From Nemertoderma westbladi (Eukaryota; Xenacoelomorpha; Nemertodermatida; Nemertodermatidae): 64,000 nucleotides of DNA. The notes under the pieces were generated by a model. That model did no database searches. It was given only the letters and a program-made list of their open reading frames with translations, and was not told the origin of the DNA. Both the position numbers and the translations under genes were made by a program. Shown here piece after piece: positions 57,098 through 64,000 of this stretch (position 1 is its first letter; each line of letters begins with the position of its first letter). The stretch is from the NCBI GenBank assembly GCA_032718475.1, contig JAUCBJ010003878.1, positions 1 through 64,000 of the forward strand, given 5' to 3'.

Positions 57098-58315
57098 GTG
57101 GGTGTCGACAATAACGCTAGTATTTGAAACGATTTTCTCTTTTCTCTTGGAGAGGGATGAATTTTTTTATTGCGTCGAAAGTACCCCCTATCTGCAATTT
57201 TTGGGATATTTACGATCTGTTCAAGTCATAATTGTTTGCAAAATACTTATTGATTGATGATGGCCCTGTAAGTATAGGGCCATCATAAGTACCTATTAGT
57301 GTAATAATTAGTGGGGGTGTAGGAAATAATTTATTTTTTTTTTCAAATAAATATTTTATGGTAAACAAAAAGTTTAATAATAATATAGACCCAGCTTAAT
57401 AACCCATAAAAATCCCAACTACTTAGGCCTAATTTGTAATTGTTTATTAATAGGAGATTTACACACAATTTATCAGTCATGTGGATATGAGATCGCAATG
57501 CATGGGAATCATACCAACTGGTGCAGCTTATTGGATGGTTCAGATCTCAAAGTTCTAGAATATTCTGACGATGTGTGGCACTATTGGAGGAAATCCTATG
57601 GTAACAAGCTCAACTATCAAGTCGCCTGTAAATTGGTCTCTCAAATATTTGGACGTATGGATGAGGCGATAAGGTAAAGTGTGAACGCATAAAGTTGTTA
57701 TGGGAACAATTGAAACTGAAAGTAGTCAAATCAGGCCCTAGTTTCATACGTTAAACTTTCCATGATAGGCAGGAAAGAAACAAATAGTTCAAAAAAAGCT
57801 TAATTCATATAAATAATTTGAATTCTCCACACATTAATGTGCTTGTCAACTTATAACGATAAATTTTTTATAACGACGAGTTTTTTAAACTACATTAATT
57901 ATATTTTTTTTATAGCAATAATCACCCGGTTGGAGTGTTCCAATTCGGTCACGCTGCCACCACTCTTGTCCCATTGGTCACCCTGTTAGACCTGTTCTAC
58001 CAATCAGCTCCATTGACGGCGGCCAACTTCCCCCAACTTGGAACCAACAGGTCTCTGGTCTCTAGCGAACTCTACCCGTTTGCTGCCAATCTAATCTTCA
58101 TCTTGTACGAGTGTGCCTCAATGACCCAGGAGAGAGGGCCTAACTACAGTCTGGCTGTGGCCATAAACGAACGACTTATACACTGGCCAATAGAGAGCTG
58201 TCATGGTGACTACATGTGTCCTTATGAAACTGTTAAAAGCCGATACAAAGACGTAATTGGTTCCTGTGATTTTAAAGAATTATGTAATATTGGTAGTCGG
58301 CGGTCTGAATTATAA
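56368..58315 (+). CDS. MINPP1: Multiple inositol polyphosphate phosphatase (three exons)
   Basis: Histidine-type phosphatase of the ER lumen; family members dephosphorylate InsP6/InsP5 and 2,3-bisphosphoglycerate. Exons 56368-57097, 57454-57673 and 57916-58315 splice in frame to 449 residues (human 487). The nucleophile motif reads VARHGSRYP (RHGxRxP, intact). The proton-donor motif, HAE in vertebrates (QFGHAETLL), reads FQFGHAATTL, so the catalytic Glu is replaced by Ala. The C-terminus RSEL resembles the ER-retrieval SDEL of human MINPP1. The start codon gives a hydrophobic leader (FILFFYFSVIS), a plausible signal peptide. However, strong acceptor-like sites at 56382, 56415 and 56427 mean an upstream first exon is possible. 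AATAAA is 51 bp past the stop. Confidence 0.9.
57257..57286. repeat. 11-bp perfect hairpin in MINPP1 intron 1
   Basis: ATGATGGCCCT and its reverse complement AGGGCCATCAT flank an 8-base loop GTAAGTAT. The loop itself is a donor-like sequence. Confidence 0.85.
57454..57673 (+). CDS. MINPP1: MINPP1 exon 2
   Basis: Encodes DLHTIYQSCGYEIAMHGN, NWCSLLDGSDLKVLEYSDDV and WHYWRKSYGNKLNY. The WC.L and EY..D...YW pattern is that of the family. Bounded by TTAATAG and GTAAAG. Confidence 0.9.
57916..58315 (+). CDS. MINPP1: MINPP1 exon 3 (HAA in place of HAE)
   Basis: After a T-rich TATAG acceptor: SNNHPVGVFQFGHAATTLVP, LYPFAANLIFILYECASM, and the C-terminal RYKDVIGSCDFKELCN..RSEL then TAA. The order matches the vertebrate C-terminal third. 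GCC codes Ala at the Glu position of HAE (57950-57952). Confidence 0.92.
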
Positions 58316-58365
58316 TTATTTACGGTAGCGGTGCGCCAATGGCAGACTCTTTGCAATTAATAATT

Positions 58366-58371
58366 AATAAA
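58366..58371 (+). terminator. Poly(A) signal of MINPP1
   Basis: AATAAA 51 bases after the stop codon. Confidence 0.65.
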
Positions 58372-60061
58372 TGAATTGTTTGATATTAGGATGCGGCTTC
58401 GTGTGATATTGACTTCTGAACGTTTTAATTTGGCGAATATTAAATTTCTTTAATTAATCACCATTAAAGGTAAAGCAAAGGTACAGTTCACATTGGTGCG
58501 ATCTTCTTATGAAAATAAATGTAACAAAATAAAATTTATACTTATTTTAGGTACACTGATTACAGTATTTTTTAATCATACGTACTAAAGTTTGCAATAT
58601 CAAAATTGTCCTAGCTGCGCCCCAATTTGAAATACGCACGTCGGTGCTTATTTAGTAATACCAGTACTATTCCATTCAGAAAGCGTTAGGAATTGTACCT
58701 AAACATGTCCTCAGTTGTAATAATAGGGCAATATGGAACGTCCTGGAATTGTTTTTGTGTAATTTATTTGTGTAAAGTTCCCGTTGTACCAGTCATACTA
58801 TGCAGTTATTGTTATTCTTCATGTTTATTGAGGTTTGATAATATTGTGGGTTTCTTTGGGAATGGCTGTAGCTGAGATGCAGGATTTTTAAAGTTGTATG
58901 TTTTATCAGGCCACTCAAATATTATTAGAGAAATCTAAGCCGAAATGCAAACTGAAATCATGGCCAAAATACAATTAGCATTTATACGACTTTCCTTTAT
59001 AAGTTTTTTCATTCAAATAAATTACATATAACTAAAATGTATTTATTGTATTTCTACTATAATGTACCGGTACATCGCATTTAACTACCAATGTAAATAA
59101 ATCCACATCATTACCTATTGTATGCATTCAAATTAAAGCAATATAACAGTTACAAATACAACATTTAAAATGAACCAATCAGAGACCATACATCATCTCT
59201 GCATTTGGGTTGTCAACCCAACGAAACTATAATCAAAAGCATATAATTCTATTGGTCGTTAAGGCTAAAGGATTTAGGAGGTTATAGTATGGTTCCTACT
59301 TTTCCATATTTGGCAGTTGCATTTGGAAGGAAAACAAGGTTTAATGTTAAGTTATTATTGTGTCAGAAATGTGTCTGCACTGTGTTAGTAGGCAAATAGG
59401 CGAATAATTTACAATTGATAGTTTTAACTGATTGACCGTACGCCTTTTCCGTTGTTATGGTGAAAAGATAGAAAAATCACCTTAATGTAGTCTCAATATG
59501 TTTTATGTATGTCACGTATAATATTTTATTATTGGTGTTATGTGTGAATGAGAAAAAAACCGTATAATATTGTTTTTTTCTTACTTATCTTTGTTTTCTG
59601 TATTTCGTTGGGTATGTTTCTGTTTATTTTATTTCATGTTTTTTAGGTAATGTTTATTTTATTTTATTTTATATTTATTTAATAATAAATAATACGCTGA
59701 AATAGGAAACGTAGTCTATGGTTGGATAAATTCATCTATAGATAGACCTTATTGATTCTTGTTTAAATAATCGGAAAGACATTAGAAGACCCCTAATACA
59801 ACATTTACAGATGGACTTATTAATAGTGACAGATTTTCCGACAGCGTAATAATTTATATTATGATTATAGGCATTACTTCATATTGCTATTTAGCCATCC
59901 ATAACCATCCAAGATATAGACATCCTGACATCATAATAGTCTAATAACCTCAGAAAGTGGCGCAAGAATTTGGTCGCAAGTGAATAACCTGCCGAAATGA
60001 TATTCGATGTAACTTGACTTTTTTCCTTTGATAAATTAACTTTACATATTTATAACGAAAT
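58372..60061. other. AT-rich intergenic DNA
   Basis: No supported gene; the small frame at 58693-58875 looks random. An ATTTTATTTTATTTTAT-type low-complexity run lies near 59650-59690. Confidence 0.5.
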
Positions 60062-60333
60062 ATGTCGGCTGATACGTCGGTAACATTGTACCCTGTCGGA
60101 AGCGGTGTTTCCATGCCGACAATTGGGTCGACATCAATCCATTCGCATTACAAAACGCTACAAAAAATTATTGATTCGGACAGTAAAAAGTTAACTTTAC
60201 ATAGTCACCGGAAAAAGAACTACAATAATTACGTGAAGAAGATATCCAGCGATATTGCTTTCGATATGTCTGTAGTTCGTGAAAGGAGTAAGGAGAAGTT
60301 ACCTTACTTGGCATCCCGCAATGAGGCGTCACA
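60062..60333 (+). CDS. First coding exon of an unrecognised gene (3' partial)
   Basis: It starts at an ATG with upstream context CGAAATATGTCG and runs 90 codons to a strong GTAAGT donor. The encoded sequence is soluble and basic, with no signal peptide: MSADTSVTLYPVGSG, then HSHYKTLQKIIDSDSKKLTL, HRKKNYNNYVKKISSDIAF and SVVRERSKEKLPYLASRNE. The C-terminal half is predicted helical by eye. The frame stays open only one codon past the donor. No matching next exon was found up to 64000, where a LINE and a minisatellite would lie in the intron. I do not recognise the family. Confidence 0.5.
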
Positions 60334-60477
60334 GTAAGTTAAAGCGGTATCATATATTACAGGCATAAATAAGTAATATAGATAAGTAATGTAATATTAT
60401 CACACGTTACGCATTACAAATTACATTATACTGAACGTACAGTAAGTTATGTATAATATGCACTCATAGAAATTACT

Positions 60478-61860
60478 ACTACTACTACTAGGATCGCCGG
60501 CATGCTGCATTGCAGCTGCATTTTTAAGAATGCTGTGCCGTCTTGTCGACAAAATTGCCCCGCCACAACTCCCTATCACCCATGAAATTTGCTAGATCAT
60601 CCGCATCTTCAAGGCCAGTGTCCTTTAAGATGCGTCTCAAGAAAGTCATGGGCTGTCCACCATGCTTATTCACTCCATGAGGCTGCCAAAGTACAAGATT
60701 ATGCACTGGCTGGTCCTCACGGCGAAAGCAATGTCCTGCAAAGCGGAGGCGATTTTGTTCTAGTGTCAAGCTTGGGGGAACCAATGAGACACCTCCAATG
60801 TTATATAGTGTTTGGTTGGAGATGTGTGCATTGTACTTGACACAATGAACCCGGCGTAGCATTCTTGTGAATGTGCCATCCAGAGATTTGGTGTCCTCAG
60901 CAGTAGAGCCCAGCATGGACTCTCATAGAGGAGTACTGGAACTACTGTTGCTCTAAATAATCGGACCTTAAGTTTCCGATTAATTCTCGGTGACTTCCAA
61001 ATCCTGGAAAGCCTATTCAAGGCTGCCCATGCCTTTCCCTTACGTATTCGAAGGTCCTCACCTGACTTCCGGATCCATGATCCCAGGTAACAGAAGTCGT
61101 CCACATGCTCAAGCATACCATCCTTTGAGCTTATGCTCATCCGATCAGAGACTTGCTGAGGACTTTCAAAGTTAACTGTCAAAATTTTGGTCTTTCTGGA
61201 ATTAATAAAAAGACCAACACTAGAAGCAGCATGTTCTAATGAGCTGAGGAGCCGTTGGGCTCCCTCTAGTGATTCTGAGAGTACTCCTAAGTCACCAGCA
61301 AAGTCTAGATCAGTTAGGTACTTGGCAGGATTTCCTCGACTTCTGGAGCCAGTAGGTGGAGTTATCATCACCCCATCATCATTATGATGATCTAAGGACA
61401 TACGTAGAACATAGTCAACCACAATTATGAACAAGAATGGTGCAAGTGTGTCTCCCTGGAGGACGCCCCATAACACTTCAAATGGTTCTGTGTCACCGTC
61501 AACAGTAGACACAAATGTTGTCGAACCATCGTACACTGATCTGATTGCTGCAATAATTTCATCAGGAATCCCATATAATGAAAGTATGCTGAACATACTG
61601 CACGTGAGCGATAGAATGAATCAAAGGCCTTGAAGAAGTCTACAAAGATAACAGCCAGATGCCTGTCTTTCTTTTTTGATAACTCTTCAATTATCCTTCT
61701 AAGTGCCAAAATGGGCTCCATGGTCCCACGACCTTTACGGAACCCATTCTGATTTCCACGGAGCAGTCTCTCAATGGGATCACTGATGCGATTTAATATA
61801 TTTCTATTGTATAGCTTTGCAGCAATGCAATCGAGATCAATAAGATTCCCCGAAAAGAAC
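60478..61860 (-). pseudogene. RTE-like LINE, 5'-truncated and decayed, copy B
   Basis: Reverse-transcriptase ORF in three frames. 61860-61725 reads GNQNGFRKGRGT (RT motif 2 region). 61721-61425 has AVIFVDFFKAFDS (motif A, catalytic Asp present). 61596-60766 has GVLQGDTLAPFLF (motif B) and DLDFAGDLGVLS (motif C, where FADD is expected). 60916-60524 carries the C-terminal RLRFAGHCFRREDQPVHNLV..ELWR region. The first catalytic Asp of FADD is Gly (61291-61302), and at least two frameshifts separate the parts, so it is inactive. It ends in a TAG trinucleotide tail. Pattern fits RTE/Proto2-type LINEs. The + strand frame at 60589-60840 is its antisense. Confidence 0.85.
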
Positions 61861-61979
61861 CATATAAATTAGTGTACATTTGTTATTAAACTTTTATGTC
61901 TCCACAACATTTGCCATTTGCAATACCTCCCACTTGTATTGTAAGTACGGTGGGCTACCCAAAAATGTACCACCTACAT

Positions 61980-63415
61980 CTACACCAAGTATTGGCTGTA
62001 CCACCTACTGTACAAGTGTTGGCAGTACACCTCTGCATGTCTTGGCAGTACCTCAGAGAAGTGTTGGCAGTAACACCTACATTTACAACAAGTGTCAGTA
62101 GTACCACCCACAAGTATTGGCAGTACCACCGATAAGTATTGGCAGTACCACCTACAAGTGTTGGCAGTGCCACCTACTAATGTTGGCAGTACCACCGATA
62201 AATGTTGGCAGTACCACCTACAAGTGTTGGCAGTGCCACCCATAAGTGTTGGCAGTACCACCTACAAGTGTTGGCAGTGCCACCCTGAAGTGTTGGTAGT
62301 ACCACCGAGAAGTGTTGGCATAACCACCTACATTTACAACAAGTGTCAGTATAGTACCACCCACAAGTGTTAGCAGTACCACCAAGAAGTGTTGGCAGTA
62401 CCACCTACAAGTGTTGGCAGTGCCATCCACAAGTGTTGGCAGTACCACCTACAAGTGTTGGCAGTGCCACCCATAAGTGTTGGCAGTACCACCTACAAGT
62501 GTTGGCAGTGCCACCCTGAAGTGTTGGTAGTACCACCGAGAAGTGTTGGCATTACCATCTACATTTACAACAAGTGCCAGTATAGTACCACCCACAAGTG
62601 TTGGCAGTACCACCGAGAAGTGTTGGCAGTACCACCTACAAGTGTTGGCAGTGCCACCCAGAAGTGTTGGTAGTACCACCGAGAAGTGTTGGCAGTACCA
62701 CCTAGATTTACAACAAGTGTCAGTAGTACCACCCACAAGTGTTGGCAGTACCACCGAGAAGTGTTGGCAGTACCACCTACAAGTGTTGGCAGTGCCACCC
62801 AGAAGTGTTGGCAGTACCACCAAGAAGTGTTGGCAGTACCACCTACAAGTGTTGGCAGTGCCACCCACAAGTGTTGGAAGTACCACCTACAAGTGTTGGC
62901 AGTGCCACCCATAAGTGTTGGCAGTACCACCTACATGTGTTGGCAGTGCAACCCTGAAGTGTTGGTAGTACCACCGAGAAGTGTTGGCATTACCACCTAC
63001 ATTTACAACAAGTGCCAGTAGTACCACCCACAAGTGTTGGCAGTACCACCGAGAAGTGTTGGCAGTACCACCTACAAGTGTTGGCAGTGCCACCCAGAAG
63101 TGTTTTTAGTACCACCGAGAAGTGTTCGCAGTACCACCTACATTTACAACAAGTGTCAGTAGTACCACTCACAAGTGTTGGCAGTACCACCGAGAAGTGT
63201 TGACAGTACCACCTACAAGTGTTGGCAGTACCACCCACAAGTGTTGGCAGTGCCACCGAGAAGTATTGGCAATACCACCTACAAGTGTTGGCAGTGCCAC
63301 ATACTAATGTTTGCAGTACCACCTACAAGTGTTGGTAGAACCACGCACTAGTGTTGGCAGTACAACCTACCGAATGGCCAGTACCACCTACAAGTGTTGG
63401 CAGTACACTTCGACC
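61980..63415. repeat. 22-bp minisatellite (AAGTGTTGGCAGTACCACC family)
   Basis: About 64 units of CAAGTGTTGGCAGTACCACC plus two variable bases (TA, GA, CA). A larger repeat of about 150-300 bp is marked by ATTTACAACAAGTG segments near 62080, 62330, 62565, 62704, 63000 and 63141. Frames of up to 145 codons on both strands are by-products. It begins about 120 bp beyond the LINE. Confidence 0.95.
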
Positions 63416-63756
63416 CTCGATTGCGCCCAATATTTTCTCAGGATCTTACAGTATAATGTTAAAGTGAAACAAATTGATACGGTGAACCTCTGATCATCAT
63501 CTGGAACTTCTGCGCTTCCTAATAACATTGTGCCAAAAATAATATTAATAAAACATTTAATAATATCATCTGAGGTGAATGGACTTGGAAGGTGGGGCGA
63601 GGGCGAATCGATCAACTGTCCAAGTCGATTCGCCCCAACTCCATGTGCTCCTAGAAATTGGGGCGAAAAGATCGAGGGACGAATCGTCCCGCACCCCATC
63701 CACAGGTATTACTATTAGGGATTCCAACCAACCCACTATTAATTAACCACATGCTT
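63416..63756. other. Unique sequence after the 22-bp array
   Basis: Contains words of the type GGGGCGA and TCGATTCGCCCC in inverted arrangement around 63595-63670 (GGGGCGAGGGCGAATCGATC and GTCGATTCGCCCC). No gene supported. Confidence 0.45.
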
Positions 63757-63853
63757 AAAAATTATTATTATTACACTAATACTATACTATTTTATTAAAC
63801 ATTGAATTATTATTATTATTACACTAATACTATACTATTTTATTAAACATTGA
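63757..63853. repeat. Direct duplication of about 50 bp
   Basis: ATTATTATTATTACACTAAT followed by ACTATACTATTTTATTAAAC is present twice in tandem. Confidence 0.85.
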
Positions 63854-63927
63854 TTTAGTAACGGGTGAGCACAAAACAAAGACCAAAGATTAAGTACCTG
63901 TACGAAACACAGGTGTTAACTTTCGTT

Positions 63928-63985
63928 TATAGTTTTGGTTCTTCCAACGCGCTTCTATAACCTGCTCCTTTACGCTCTTTGCGAC
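63928..63985 (+). repeat. Diverged copy of the GTTTATTGTTTTGGTT dispersed repeat
   Basis: GTTTATAGTTTTGGTT..CCTGCTCCTTTACGC resembles the units at 33435-33705. Confidence 0.45.
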
Positions 63986-64000
63986 CTAACGCTCTTTGGG

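Noticed and set aside
60589-60840. Plus-strand frame of 83 codons, also present at 46254-46484
   Set aside because: Antisense of the LINE C-terminus; conserved between copies only because the LINE copies are similar.
62092-63322. Frames of 60-145 codons on both strands with VLAVPPTSVGST / VLPTLVGGTANT patterns
   Set aside because: Products of the 22-bp array in shifting frames, with no unique sequence.

Overview
The window is animal nuclear DNA. Split genes with GT-AG introns encode conserved metazoan proteins: a G-protein alpha subunit of the G12/13 class, BLOC1S2, the PP2A scaffold A subunit and MINPP1. Intergenic DNA is AT-rich and full of LINE, LTR, hAT, MITE-like and tRNA-SINE-like debris. 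Nothing is bacterial (no operons, no Shine-Dalgarno sites). An invertebrate is most likely; I could not place the phylum from sequence alone.

Layout. 1-968 (-) is an LTR-retrotransposon gag cut by the window edge. 2706-17646 (+) holds four exons of a Galpha12/13 gene whose third visible intron contains a 12.7-kb minisatellite of 30-bp then 29-bp units. 17.6-23.8 kb is intergenic, with a TA-flanked MITE-like element, a CTCF-like site and a sequence that folds as a complete hammerhead ribozyme between tRNA-like promoter boxes (21893-21944). 23775-26934 (+) is BLOC1S2 in three exons, with a transposon-like block in intron 1 and a foldback element in intron 2. 27-34.4 kb is intergenic with two decayed LINE ends. 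34481-39208 (+) is the PP2A A subunit in two exons; its intron is almost entirely a 30-bp minisatellite whose unit contains the gene's own splice donor. 39.2-43 kb has a 28-bp hairpin minisatellite split by a 1.76-kb hAT element with a perfect 8-bp target duplication. 44.98-46.04 kb is a 31-bp array with a LINE fragment at its end. 48.3-49.65 kb is a 10-bp array, 50.3-54.7 kb a 23/29-bp array, and 62.0-63.4 kb a 22-bp array. 56368-58315 (+) is MINPP1 in three exons with an altered HAE motif. 60062-60333 (+) is the first exon of an unrecognised gene. 60.48-61.86 kb (-) is a decayed RTE-like LINE.

Tandem arrays make up roughly 38% of the window. They generate most of the long open frames (up to 1324 codons), which I treat as artefacts because the frames follow from repeat period and lack non-repeat protein content. 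The real genes are all on the + strand but are functionally unrelated: G-protein signalling, lysosome-related organelle biogenesis, phosphatase scaffolding and inositol phosphate metabolism. There is no sign that they act together. The two most noteworthy signals are the tandem array of decoy 5' splice sites in the PP2A-A gene and the hammerhead motif.
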